From contig DIUJ01000086.1 in assembly GCA_002422315.1 (NCBI GenBank), forward strand, positions 20,908 through 45,440: a DNA stretch of 24,533 bases, written 5' to 3'. Positions within the stretch are counted from its first letter, which is position 1. Each line of letters opens with the position of its first letter. The position numbers and the translations under genes are program-made. Below, one piece after another: positions 1 through 9,114 of this stretch. The notes under the pieces are model-generated. The model was not told the DNA's origin. It worked only from the letters and a program-made list of their open reading frames with translations, and did not search any database. This DNA comes from Bacteroidetes bacterium UBA6161 (GTDB lineage Bacteria > Bacteroidota > Bacteroidia > NS11-12g > UBA955).

Positions 1-97
1 CAGCTGAGCTAATCCCCCTTTTTTTAATTACAGGACTGCAAATTTCGCTTTATTTTTTCATTTCATCAAAACATTTTTTATTTCTTTCTTTGTTGCA

Positions 98-580
98 ATG
101 AAATTGCATTGGGAAAAAGCCACAGATAAAGATATTTATAAAGTATCAGAACTTGCCGAAATATGCTGGAATGCTCATTATCCATCTATCATTGGCCAAG
201 CTCAAGTGGATTATATGCTGCACAAAATGTATGGTATAGATTCGCTTAAAAAACAACTAGAGCAAGGACAAATCTTTCTGATTTTGAAAAATCAAACAGA
301 TACACTCGGCTTTTTAAGTTACAGCGTTTTAGAAAAAGATTTTTTTATCCATAAATTCTATATACTTCCTAACTTTTTAGGTCAAGGTTATGGAAGTCGT
401 TTTTTAAATAAGTTTATAGATGTTTTTAATCCTACAAGTATAAGATTAACAGTAAATAGACAGAACTTCACTTCCATTAATTTTTATTTTAAAAATGGAT
501 TTTTTATTGAAAAAGTAGCCGATTTTGATATAGGAAATGGATTTGTAATGAACGATTTTGTGATGTTAAGGAAAAGCTAG
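98..580 (+). CDS. GNAT family N-acetyltransferase
   Basis: A 160-residue single-domain protein of usual length for GNAT acetyltransferases, which move an acetyl group from acetyl-CoA to an amine. The acetyl-CoA-binding motif A is visible as FYILPNFLGQGYGSRFL (about residues 87-103), with the Q-G-Y-G-S loop that binds the pyrophosphate. The later strand and helix RLTVNRQNFTSINFYFKNGF is the usual C-terminal 'N..A..FY...GF' region. There is no signal peptide, so it should be cytoplasmic. The ATG start is preceded by an AT-rich leader without a Shine-Dalgarno sequence. The substrate cannot be read from the sequence. The next gene begins 71 bp downstream, so the two may be co-transcribed, but nothing links their functions. 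Confidence 0.9.
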   Translation: MKLHWEKATDKDIYKVSELAEICWNAHYPSIIGQAQVDYMLHKMYGIDSLKKQLEQGQIFLILKNQTDTLGFLSYSVLEKDFFIHKFYILPNFLGQGYGSRFLNKFIDVFNPTSIRLTVNRQNFTSINFYFKNGFFIEKVADFDIGNGFVMNDFVMLRKS

Positions 581-651
581 AATATCTTTTATTTGTGCTT
601 TTGCTACAAAGAAATTAATTTCACGCCCTCAATTCGAATACCAAAACCAAA

Positions 652-2730
652 ATGTCAACTAAAGCAAACAAAGCAAGTTCCGTGAATATAAATAAAGAGA
701 CCTTAGTAAATGCCTTCCGTCTTATGTGTCAAGCTAGGGCTATGGCTAAAATATACGATGAGAACAGGAACATAACCCAATATGTACACTCTACTTCTAA
801 GGGACATGAAGCCATACAAATAGCAGCAGGTTTTTTGTTAGAATCTTTTGATTATGCAGCACCATATTATCGCGATGAAAGTATGTTGCTTGCTATAGGG
901 ATGACCCCAGAAGAATTAATGCTTCAATTACTTGCAAAAAAAGATGACCCCTTTTCTGGAGGTAGGACATATTATGCCCATCCTTCTTTAAATAGGCCAC
1001 ATATGCCTAAAATACCACATCAGAGTAGCGCTACAGGCATGCAAGCTATACCCGCTACTGGTATGGCCCATGGCATTAAGTACAAAGAACAACACAATAT
1101 GCTAAAACATGGTGAATTGCCTATTGCTCTTTGTTCACTTGGCGATGGTTCTGTTACAGAGGGAGAAGTAGCAGAGGCTTTCCAAATGGCAGTTTTGAAA
1201 GAACTTCCAATACTATACCTAATTCAAGACAACGATTGGGGTATATCTGCTACAGGCAAAGAAATGCGTGCTATGGATGCATATGAATATGCAGCTGGAT
1301 TTAAAGGTTTAAAAAGAGCGAAAACCAATGGTTCTGATTTTGTTCAGTGCTATGAAGATACAAAAAATGCAATAGATTGGGTAAGGAAAAATAGGAAACC
1401 CATGTTGCTTCATGCAAAAGTTCCACTTTTAGGTCACCATACTTCTGGTGTAAGAAGCGAATGGTATAGACATGATTTGGAAGAGCATTCCAAAACAGAT
1501 CCTTATCCTGTTTTATTAAATTATTTGTTAGAACTAGGTATTCCCAAAGCTGAGCTAATAGACATTCAAAAAGAAGCAGAAGATTATATAGCCACTTGTT
1601 TTTCGAATGCTGTAGCTGCCCCTGACCCTGATTTGGATTCACTTTTTGACCATGAGTTTGCAGAAACACATATAAAAGAAGAAAAGGGAACAAGAAAACC
1701 AGAAGGTAGAGAACCCATAGTAATGGTTGATGCAGCTTTGTTTGCTTGCGATGAAATACTTTCCGCACACCCAGAAGCCTTATTGTATGGCCAAGATGTA
1801 GGTGCTAGGCTTGGAGGGGTTTTTAGAGAAGCTGCTACTTTGGGCAAAAAATATGGTGAAAATAGGATTTTTAATACTCCTATACAAGAGGCTTATATAG
1901 TTGGAAGTACCGCAGGGATGAGTGCTGTAGGATTAAAGCCAATCGTAGAAATACAATTTGCGGATTATATTTGGCCTGGAATAAATCAACTAGTAGAAGA
2001 ATTATCCAAATCTTGCTATTTATCTAACGGAAAATATCCCGTTTCTTCTGTAATTAGAATCCCAACTGGTGCTTATGGAGGCGGTGGACCATACCATTCT
2101 GGTACAGTAGAATCTAGTATATTACCAATTAAAGGAATAAAAGTGGTTTATCCTTCCAATGCTGCAGACATGAAAGGTTTATTAAAAGCAGCTTATTATG
2201 ACCCAAATCCTGTAGTATTCTTCGAACACAAAGGGTTGTATTGGAGCAAAGTTCCAGGAACGGAAGCTGCTAAGTGTCCAGAACCTAGTTCGGATTATGT
2301 GGTGCCTTTAGGCAAAGGAAGAATAGTACAAGAAGCCAGCGACAATGCTTTGAAAAATGGCGAAACTGCCGCTGTTATTACTTATGGTATGGGAGTTTAT
2401 TGGGCTTTAAATGCATCCAAAAGGTTGGAAGGTAAAATCGAAATTATTGACCTACGAACTTTAAACCCTTTGGATGAAGAGTTGATTTTTGAAGTAACCA
2501 AAAAACATGGCAAAGTATTGGTCTTAACAGAAGAGACAAAAAGAAATTCCTTTGCAGAAGCAATAGCAGGCAGAATTTCTGAAGAGTGCTTTATGCATTT
2601 AGATGCACCTGTTAAAGTTATTGGCTCTGCAAATGTTCCAGCTGTGCCACTGAATAAAGAATTAGAAAAACAAATGCTGCCAAATGCCGATAAGGTATAC
2701 GATGCACTTATAAATTTACTTAATTGGTAA
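652..2730 (+). CDS. Fused 2-oxoacid dehydrogenase E1 (alpha+beta), branched-chain type
   Basis: Thiamine-diphosphate-dependent E1 of a 2-oxoacid dehydrogenase complex, with both subunits in one 692-residue chain. Residues about 15-330 are E1-alpha. They carry YRDESMLL and the ThDP/Mg motif starting GDGSVTEGE (164-172) and ending near N194 in QDNDWG. Residues about 355-692 are E1-beta, with LYGQDVGARLGGVFREA, FNTPIQEAYIVGSTAGMSAVG, PTGAYGGGGPYHSG and the C-terminal transketolase domain. Family knowledge: such fusions are common in Bacteroidota and are usually annotated as 2-oxoisovalerate or pyruvate-like dehydrogenase, oxidatively decarboxylating branched-chain 2-oxoacids together with E2 and E3. 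No E2 or E3 gene is in this window, so the complex must be completed elsewhere. The exact substrate is inferred. Confidence 0.93.
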   Translation: MSTKANKASSVNINKETLVNAFRLMCQARAMAKIYDENRNITQYVHSTSKGHEAIQIAAGFLLESFDYAAPYYRDESMLLAIGMTPEELMLQLLAKKDDPFSGGRTYYAHPSLNRPHMPKIPHQSSATGMQAIPATGMAHGIKYKEQHNMLKHGELPIALCSLGDGSVTEGEVAEAFQMAVLKELPILYLIQDNDWGISATGKEMRAMDAYEYAAGFKGLKRAKTNGSDFVQCYEDTKNAIDWVRKNRKPMLLHAKVPLLGHHTSGVRSEWYRHDLEEHSKTDPYPVLLNYLLELGIPKAELIDIQKEAEDYIATCFSNAVAAPDPDLDSLFDHEFAETHIKEEKGTRKPEGREPIVMVDAALFACDEILSAHPEALLYGQDVGARLGGVFREAATLGKKYGENRIFNTPIQEAYIVGSTAGMSAVGLKPIVEIQFADYIWPGINQLVEELSKSCYLSNGKYPVSSVIRIPTGAYGGGGPYHSGTVESSILPIKGIKVVYPSNAADMKGLLKAAYYDPNPVVFFEHKGLYWSKVPGTEAAKCPEPSSDYVVPLGKGRIVQEASDNALKNGETAAVITYGMGVYWALNASKRLEGKIEIIDLRTLNPLDEELIFEVTKKHGKVLVLTEETKRNSFAEAIAGRISEECFMHLDAPVKVIGSANVPAVPLNKELEKQMLPNADKVYDALINLLNW

Positions 2731-2767
2731 TCAATATATATTAACCTTAAAACTATTCCAAATTGAA

Positions 2768-5257
2768 ATGAAAAAATACTACTTAATAGCCTTTGTATTG
2801 TTATTTGTACAAAGCTACACATGGGCACAATGCGATTTAGCCTGCTACCATGCTGACCCAGATGCTTCTGAAAGAGAACACAATGTAGACATTACCAATA
2901 TGAAAGTAGAGGTACAATTTGATGTCGCAAATAAATCAGGAGGCAAAGTAATGGGCAAAGTAACACATAGCTTTGTACCATTACAGAAAAAAGTAGATTC
3001 AATCTTTTTTGATGCTCCTGGAATTGTTATCAAAAAAGCAGAATTGGACGGTAAATCCATAAGTTTTAAAACCAACCCAAGTGGAGTATCCGTTTATTTT
3101 TCAAATCCACTGCAATGGGACAAAAACTATCAAATAGTTTTTGAATACGAAGCTACTCCTAGAAAAGGACTGTATTTTATTGGCTGGAATGCAAAAGAAA
3201 ATACAGGTAAACCTGACTTGTTTCACATTCGTAAACAAATTTGGACCCAAGGTCAAGGAATAGACAACAGACATTGGATACCAATGTACGACAACATGAA
3301 TGATAAGTTTACGACAGAGACTGTAATTACCTTTCATAAAGATTATAAAGTACTTTCCAATGGAAAATTGTTAAGCCAAAAAGCTAACAAAGATGAAACT
3401 ATAACTTGGCATTACAAACTAGAAAAGCCCCATGCAGGATATTTGCTCATGATGGCAATAGGCAAATACGAAATTAAACAAACCAAAACCACTAGAGGCA
3501 CACCTGTTAACTTTTGGTACTATCCTGAGTTTAAAGATAGGGTAGAACTTACCAGTTTGCATACCGAAAAAATGATAGAGTTTTTAGAAGACGAAACTGG
3601 TTATCCTTATCCTTGGGGTTCTTACAGTCAGGTAATGGTTCAAGATTTTCTATATGGAGCAATGGAAAATACCTCTGCTACTATTTTTGGAGATTTTTTC
3701 TTTGTAAACAACAAAGCCTTTGAAGACAGAAATTATATTGGGGTAAACTGTCATGAATTAACCCACCAATGGTTTGGTGATTTAATTACAGCAAGAGGAA
3801 ATAGCGATATTTGGTTACAAGAAAACTTTGCAACTTTCTATGCTAAATGGTTTTATGGAATATTGCCAGAGTATGGAATGGATGAAGTTAAATGGAATCA
3901 AATGGGAGAGTTTAACTCTGCTCATAGAGCTACCGAAAAAGATAATTACCCTATAAGACATACCAAAAGTGGAACCGCTAGGGCTTATCCCAAAGGTTCT
4001 TCTGTATTACAAATGTTGCGTTATGTGGTTGGAGACGAAGAATTTAAAAGAGCGGTGAAATTTTATCTAGAAAAAAATGCATTTAAAAATGTAGAAGCTG
4101 TAGACTTTAAAAATGCATTTATGGATAAACTGGGAATAAATCTAGATTGGTTTTTTGACCAATGGGTTTTAAGAGGGGGCGAACCTCACTATAAAGTGAA
4201 TTATATCCTTGCGGATAAAAAAACTGTAGTTAATATAGAGCAGATTCATAAAATGGATGCAGTAATAAAAGAATTTAAAATGCCCATTCAATTTGCAGTT
4301 TACTACTCAGATGGGTCAGTTGATAGACAAAAAACGATGGTGGATAAGGCTTCTCAACAGGTAGAAATAGCAAATCCAAGCAACAAAAAGGTTTCTTTTG
4401 TGGTGTTCGATGAGAATTATGAGATTTTAAAGAAATTAAGCTTTGAAAGAACATACAACGAATTGGCAGAACAAGTAATTAGAGGAAAATATATGGCAGA
4501 CCGTTACGAAGCCACTCTTGCCTTGTCTGCTTTCTCCATGTCCGACAAAAAACTGTTATTAGAAAGAGTGATACAAAATACAAATGAGTTTTATGCAGTA
4601 AGAGCAGAAGCACTAAAACAATGGCTACAAGGAAATAGAGAAAATGGTGTTTTGCCGAAGTTCGAATTGTCGAAAGAACATAAAAGTATTCGTCAAAATC
4701 TTGCACAGTTTTTAAATCCTAATCAACCAAGCCAAAGGCAGATGTTAGAACAACTGTTAAGCGACAATTCATACCAAGTGATAGAAACCGCATTAGATAA
4801 TTTGTGTAACAATTTGGAACTTAAAAAACAAAGTGGATATACTGAATGGGTTAATTCTTGGCTTAAAAAAGTAGAAAGTGAAGAAGGGATGAACAAGGCC
4901 TTAAGGATTAAATTCCTTGAGTACTCCTCTCTTCACACACCCAATGTAGCGTCTATGCAAGGAGATAAATATGCGGAATTTATGAAAGAACTAGTAAGTT
5001 ATTCTAGTGCAAATTACGAGTTTAGAACAAGAGTTGCTGCTTTACAAGCATTAAAAAGACTAGGATATGTAAATGCAGAAATGATTGATAATTTGTTAGA
5101 TGCAATTGCCAATACAAATGGTAGGCTAGCTGCACCAGCAAAAGAAGTTTTGGACTTTTTTAGAGGGATACACATGTATAAAAACATGATAGCAGCTCAA
5201 ATAGAAGCACAGCCAATTCATGTAAAAGAACATTTGTATACTAAAGGAGTGTATTAA
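2768..5257 (+). CDS. Secreted M1 family zinc aminopeptidase
   Basis: An 829-residue M1 (gluzincin) metallopeptidase that removes N-terminal residues from peptides. A signal peptide is clear (MKKYYLIAFVLLFVQSYTWAQ). The exopeptidase motif GAMEN is at about residues 297-301. The zinc motif HELTH is at about 329-333, with the third ligand Glu in WLQENFA at about 352. The downstream AYPKGSSVL supplies the expected catalytic tyrosine. An N-terminal beta-sandwich precedes the catalytic domain, and a long helical, HEAT-like C-terminal region follows (about 560-829). It begins 37 bp after the E1 gene and could be read from the same transcript. A strong intrinsic terminator lies 20 bp past its stop. 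The protein is predicted to act in the periplasm or outside the cell, since there is no T9SS sorting domain. Confidence 0.93.
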   Translation: MKKYYLIAFVLLFVQSYTWAQCDLACYHADPDASEREHNVDITNMKVEVQFDVANKSGGKVMGKVTHSFVPLQKKVDSIFFDAPGIVIKKAELDGKSISFKTNPSGVSVYFSNPLQWDKNYQIVFEYEATPRKGLYFIGWNAKENTGKPDLFHIRKQIWTQGQGIDNRHWIPMYDNMNDKFTTETVITFHKDYKVLSNGKLLSQKANKDETITWHYKLEKPHAGYLLMMAIGKYEIKQTKTTRGTPVNFWYYPEFKDRVELTSLHTEKMIEFLEDETGYPYPWGSYSQVMVQDFLYGAMENTSATIFGDFFFVNNKAFEDRNYIGVNCHELTHQWFGDLITARGNSDIWLQENFATFYAKWFYGILPEYGMDEVKWNQMGEFNSAHRATEKDNYPIRHTKSGTARAYPKGSSVLQMLRYVVGDEEFKRAVKFYLEKNAFKNVEAVDFKNAFMDKLGINLDWFFDQWVLRGGEPHYKVNYILADKKTVVNIEQIHKMDAVIKEFKMPIQFAVYYSDGSVDRQKTMVDKASQQVEIANPSNKKVSFVVFDENYEILKKLSFERTYNELAEQVIRGKYMADRYEATLALSAFSMSDKKLLLERVIQNTNEFYAVRAEALKQWLQGNRENGVLPKFELSKEHKSIRQNLAQFLNPNQPSQRQMLEQLLSDNSYQVIETALDNLCNNLELKKQSGYTEWVNSWLKKVESEEGMNKALRIKFLEYSSLHTPNVASMQGDKYAEFMKELVSYSSANYEFRTRVAALQALKRLGYVNAEMIDNLLDAIANTNGRLAAPAKEVLDFFRGIHMYKNMIAAQIEAQPIHVKEHLYTKGVY

Positions 5258-5277
5258 ATAAAAAAAATAACTAATTT

Positions 5278-5308
5278 AGCCCAATTCAATTTTGAGTTGG
5301 GCTTTTTT
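5278..5308 (+). terminator. Rho-independent terminator after the M1 peptidase gene
   Basis: AGCCCAATTCAA pairs with TTGAGTTGGGCT (one T-G wobble) around a very short loop, followed directly by a run of six T. It ends at the base before the ATG of the next gene, so this hairpin would also form in any transcript that reads into that gene. Confidence 0.85.
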
Positions 5309-6823
5309 ATGCAATACTATATTTTACTAATTATTTGGGGACTATTTCATGGGCATGTTTTTGCCCATAAACATTCGAATATTAAGTTTGAAACAGATTT
5401 TGACTCTAAGTATTGTTCTAAAATTCAACATTCTATATCCGAGTTTGAACTAGATGAGGCAAAAAAATATGTAGACATAGAGTATAAATTAAATCCCAAA
5501 AACCAGGCTGTGGTTCTATTACAGAATTATATCTACTTCTTGGAAATATTTACAAGTGAAGACAAAGAACTCTATAACAAATATAAACCTAAAGAAAAGC
5601 AGCTGCTGGAACAAATTAACAATGAAAGTTACAAAAGCCCATATAAGTTATGGATGTATGCTGAAATAAAAATACACTGGGCTTTGCTTAAAATTAAAAT
5701 GGGTGACAATACATCGGCGGCACTTGCAGTAAAAGAAGCACACTCCAAACTAAAACAAAATCAAAAAGCTTACCCTAATTTTGTAGCAAACAAAAAACTT
5801 TTGGGTTGGATAGAAATGCTTATGGGGTCTATGCCCGATAGCTATGCATGGATGCTAAAACTTGCAAGTATGGATAATGATTTTGATCGCGGCGAAAAAT
5901 TGATTTTAGATTTTTGTGAACATAGCGACACCCTTTTACCTGATTTTTTGATACATGAAGCTAATTTCGCACTCATGCAGGTTTATATTCAGGTTTCCAA
6001 TCAGAAAGAAAAAGCTAAAGAGAGAATAGATAAGTTTTATTCAAAAAAAAATAATTCCATACTCACCGATTATATGTTGGCAATAAGCTTATACGGAATA
6101 AATGAAAATGAATTATTAATCAAAAAACTAAGTGAAATAAAGACAAAACAAACAGAAAAAACAATTGATTTGCCATTTTTAGAATTTTTACATGGAATTT
6201 CAAAAGCTCGTAAAATTGATTTTTCGGCCATTCAGCATTTCTCCAATTTTATTCAAATTTTTAAGGGTAGTAACAATATAAAAGCAGCGTATTTTTACAA
6301 TGCGCTATTGTGCCACATGCAAGGTAATTTGAATAAAAGTTTGCAGTATAAAGAAAAAGCAAAAAAAATTGGAGCACAAATTCAAGATTCTGATAAGCAA
6401 GCCATGAAAGAATGTAGCAGGGTTTTTTCAGACAATATAAGTTTACACAAAACTAGGCTTTTGTTTGATGGAATGTACCTATCAAAAGCATTGGAAGAAG
6501 CAACTATTGCTCTTAAAAATAGTAAAACTGAAATAGATAAAATAGAAAGTGTTTACAGATTAGGCAGAGTATATCATGCCCAAAAACAGTATTCTAATGC
6601 CATAGAAAAGTACAAACAATGCATGGAAATAGGGAAAGAATCCGAAAGATTTTTTGCAGCCAACTCCGCTCTGCTACTTGGAAACATATATGAAGAAAAA
6701 GCAGACAAAATAAACGCAAGAAAATACTACAACATGGCTCTCAAAGATTTCCCAAACAACAAAGAATATACCAACAGCATAGAATCCAAATCAAAGTCTG
6801 CTTTAAATAGATTGAAAAAGTAA
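5309..6823 (+). CDS. Exported tetratricopeptide-repeat protein
   Basis: About 504 residues. The ATG at 5309 is preferred over the in-frame TTG at 5297. It places a good signal peptide (MQYYILLIIWGLFHGHVFA) at the exact N-terminus, while the TTG lies inside the terminator stem of the gene before. The mature part is alpha-helical and Lys/Glu-rich. TPR-like helical pairs are clearest near the C-terminus (VYRLGRVYHAQKQYSNAIEK and ALLLGNIYEEKADKINARKY, about residues 415-480). Family knowledge: TPR proteins are scaffolds for protein contacts; no enzymatic motif is visible. Its partner is unknown. The start codon follows a terminator T-run with no spacer, so either expression depends on read-through or the promoter lies within the terminator region. 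Confidence 0.8.
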   Translation: MQYYILLIIWGLFHGHVFAHKHSNIKFETDFDSKYCSKIQHSISEFELDEAKKYVDIEYKLNPKNQAVVLLQNYIYFLEIFTSEDKELYNKYKPKEKQLLEQINNESYKSPYKLWMYAEIKIHWALLKIKMGDNTSAALAVKEAHSKLKQNQKAYPNFVANKKLLGWIEMLMGSMPDSYAWMLKLASMDNDFDRGEKLILDFCEHSDTLLPDFLIHEANFALMQVYIQVSNQKEKAKERIDKFYSKKNNSILTDYMLAISLYGINENELLIKKLSEIKTKQTEKTIDLPFLEFLHGISKARKIDFSAIQHFSNFIQIFKGSNNIKAAYFYNALLCHMQGNLNKSLQYKEKAKKIGAQIQDSDKQAMKECSRVFSDNISLHKTRLLFDGMYLSKALEEATIALKNSKTEIDKIESVYRLGRVYHAQKQYSNAIEKYKQCMEIGKESERFFAANSALLLGNIYEEKADKINARKYYNMALKDFPNNKEYTNSIESKSKSALNRLKK

Positions 6824-6855
6824 GGAAATATAGAACCTACATTACATTTTTAGGT

Positions 6856-6863
6856 TAAATTTG
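6856..6863 (+). promoter_or_regulatory. Possible Bacteroidota -7 box (TAAATTTG)
   Basis: TAAATTTG fits the Bacteroidota sigma-ABfr -7 consensus TAnnTTTG and lies 23 bp upstream of the glycosyltransferase ATG at 6887, leaving a short leader. I do not see a TTG -33 element at the usual spacing, so this rests on one short match. Confidence 0.3.
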
Positions 6864-6886
6864 GGCCATCTTATTTGAACTTCAAA

Positions 6887-8152
6887 ATGAAAATTGTATG
6901 TTTTGGTCCCGGGCCCGAATTTAAAGGTGGCATAGCTAATTATAATACTTCTTTGGCATTAGCCTTAGAAAAACAAGGGGCACAAGTGCATATTGTTTCT
7001 TGGACACAACAATATCCTGCAATAATCCCAAGAGATTTTAAAGATAGGGCAAGTAAAAACAATCAATTAGAAGGTACAAATATAAAAGTTACTTATCTTA
7101 CCAATTACAACAATCCTTTAACTTGGTATAAAACGGTTAAATTTATCCAAAGTTTAAATCCAGATAAAGTAATTTTCCAATGGGCTATAGCCATACAAGG
7201 TTTGCCTCTAGGTTGGATGGCCAAATATTTATTTAAAAAATCCAAGATTGAAGTACTCTTTGATTGCCATTTGGTTGTACAAAAAGAAGGTTCTACCTTG
7301 GATAAACTTTTTAGCAGATTTGGATTGAAATATGCTCATACATATATAACCCATGCCTACAAAACCGTTTCTGAATTAAAACAGACCTTACCTCAGTTGC
7401 AATACGAGGTAAATGAAACAGGGAAAAGGTTTGCACTTCCTATTAGAAACGTAATTAAACTTTACCATCCAATTTACGATTTATTTAAGCCAATAAAAGA
7501 GTTTGAAATAGAAAAGGTGAAAAACGAAATGGGTTTACGGAAACATGTTTTTTTATTTTTTGGATTTATACGCAAATACAAAGGATTGCACCAAGCGATA
7601 GAGGCCTTTGATATTGTAAGAAAACAACGCAACGATGTAAGTTTACTCATAGTGGGTGAAAGTTTCTGGAATACACTTCCCAAAAATAGCTTTAGTGCCA
7701 AGTTGAAATCTTTTTTATTTGGAATTGCAAAGTCAATTTTTCTTAAAAAATCCGACGACGAACAAAACTACAATCCCCTACAATTAATCGAAACACTTGG
7801 CTTAAAAGATTTTGTTTTTGTAAATAATCAATTTGTAGCCAATGAGGAAGTTCCAAAGTATTTTCAAGTAAGCGATAGCATCGTTTTATATTATTTAACA
7901 GCCACTCCTTCAGGGGTAGAATCACTTTCGTATAATTTTAATTTACCAGTATTAGCCACCACGGTTGGTCATTTCCCAGAAACCATAGTGGACGGATTTA
8001 ATGGCTACTTAGCGGAGGATAGAAACATACAAAGCATGGCAGATGTTATGCTTAAGTCTATTGATAAACCTATAGATAGACATAATGTTGCAAAGTCTGC
8101 TGAAAAACTAAGCTGGGAAAATTATGCAAAAGCCATTTTAAATAAACTTTAA
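6887..8152 (+). CDS. Glycosyltransferase, GT4-like (GT-B fold)
   Basis: About 421 residues. The ATG at 6887 is chosen over the in-frame TTG at 6875 because MKIVCFGPGPEFKGGIANY is the standard N-terminal strand and glycine loop of GT-B enzymes. The C-terminal half has the donor-binding Rossmann domain: FLFFGFIRKYKGLHQAIEAF (a GxxxxxKG-type motif), LLIVGESFW, and the nucleotide-sugar contact region TPSGVESLSYNFNLPVLAT with ETIVDGFNGYL. It should move a sugar from a nucleotide donor to a lipid or glycan acceptor at the cytoplasmic face of the membrane. Donor and acceptor are not readable. It is the last plus-strand gene before a convergent junction of only 14 bp with the aminolipid operon. Confidence 0.88.
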   Translation: MKIVCFGPGPEFKGGIANYNTSLALALEKQGAQVHIVSWTQQYPAIIPRDFKDRASKNNQLEGTNIKVTYLTNYNNPLTWYKTVKFIQSLNPDKVIFQWAIAIQGLPLGWMAKYLFKKSKIEVLFDCHLVVQKEGSTLDKLFSRFGLKYAHTYITHAYKTVSELKQTLPQLQYEVNETGKRFALPIRNVIKLYHPIYDLFKPIKEFEIEKVKNEMGLRKHVFLFFGFIRKYKGLHQAIEAFDIVRKQRNDVSLLIVGESFWNTLPKNSFSAKLKSFLFGIAKSIFLKKSDDEQNYNPLQLIETLGLKDFVFVNNQFVANEEVPKYFQVSDSIVLYYLTATPSGVESLSYNFNLPVLATTVGHFPETIVDGFNGYLAEDRNIQSMADVMLKSIDKPIDRHNVAKSAEKLSWENYAKAILNKL

Positions 8153-8166
8153 ATACCTTTTAAAGC

Positions 8167-9111
8167 TTATTTATTGTTTTTAGATTCATAGCTTACCACG
8201 TGCCTTTCTTTCTTTTCAGGATATATATCGTTTATAGTTACTAGTATTCCTGTTTCTTCTACTCCTCCAAAGTCGGAATTTAGAGCAGTGCCAAACATTT
8301 TCATGCTAGGCGATAATTGCATGTAGCTATTGATAAGTGGAGGAATATTTTCACCCCTTGCCCTTACAAATATTTGTAGTTCTTTTAGGGCTTCTTTAAA
8401 ACTTTTACCTTCTATAAGTGAATTGAAATCTGTAAGATTTGATTTAAGTGAAAGGGGCGAAATAGGGGTTACTAAGTTTTCTTTATCTTTAAAAAAGTAT
8501 TGCATAAAAGTAAGAACAGCGTCTCTAGCTTCTGCATTATATTGAGAATACATTGTGACTTTCCCAAAAAAGTACTTAATATGAGGATAATCTACTGTTA
8601 TAGCACCCAATCCATCCCATAAATTATCTAAAGCAAATATGCCCTTGCGAGGATTCACAGATGGTTGAAAATTTGGTTTTACCCAAGATCTGCCTAGCTC
8701 TATCGTATATGGCAAATACTCTTCAACAAATTGGTCTGAAAAGTTAAAATAATGGGAGGTAGATAAGCCATAATCTGGTAAATTTTTATTTACAGTAGTA
8801 GAACAATCTATAAATCTATAGCCACCTACAATTTCATTATCCTCTGGGGAGAATACAATGAGTTGTTGGTAACAGTTTTCGGAAGTGTCATAATCGTCTA
8901 TATCCACTGCCTTGCCTGTGCCTCCTCCAGATTCTGAAAAAGTAACTTCTCTAAGTCTACCAATTTCCAACATTGTGTTGGGAGCATTGTGTTGGTTTAT
9001 AATGTATATATCGTTGTTTCCTTTATTAGTTTTTCTAACAAAAGTATTTTCATTTAATTCCGATTTAAGAATTTCTCTATCAATAGGTTCTAGGATTTCC
9101 TCTCTGTTCAT
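8167..9111 (-). CDS. glsB: Aminolipid N-acyltransferase (OlsB/GlsB-like, acyl-ACP dependent)
   Basis: A 314-residue GNAT-fold protein of the OlsB/GlsB 'hemolysin-like' family. Visible family marks are QQLIVFSPEDNEIVGGYRFI (about 82-101) and the signature ELGRSWVKPNFQP (138-150). LWDGLGA and YFFGKVTMYSQYNAEARD follow. Family knowledge: OlsB and GlsB transfer a 3-hydroxy fatty acyl group to the amino group of ornithine or glycine, giving the lyso form of ornithine or glycine lipids. It follows the O-acyltransferase gene with 3 bp between stop and start, so the two are almost certainly one operon. Whether the head group is glycine, ornithine or glycylserine cannot be decided from sequence. Confidence 0.82.
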   Translation of the reverse strand: MNREEILEPIDREILKSELNENTFVRKTNKGNNDIYIINQHNAPNTMLEIGRLREVTFSESGGGTGKAVDIDDYDTSENCYQQLIVFSPEDNEIVGGYRFIDCSTTVNKNLPDYGLSTSHYFNFSDQFVEEYLPYTIELGRSWVKPNFQPSVNPRKGIFALDNLWDGLGAITVDYPHIKYFFGKVTMYSQYNAEARDAVLTFMQYFFKDKENLVTPISPLSLKSNLTDFNSLIEGKSFKEALKELQIFVRARGENIPPLINSYMQLSPSMKMFGTALNSDFGGVEETGILVTINDIYPEKKERHVVSYESKNNK

Positions 9112-9114
9112 TGT

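Noticed and set aside
1301..1768. A 155-codon open frame on the minus strand opposite the E1 gene
   Set aside because: It lies wholly within a clearly coding E1 domain; its translation is low-complexity and leucine-rich with no recognisable domain, as expected of an antisense shadow.
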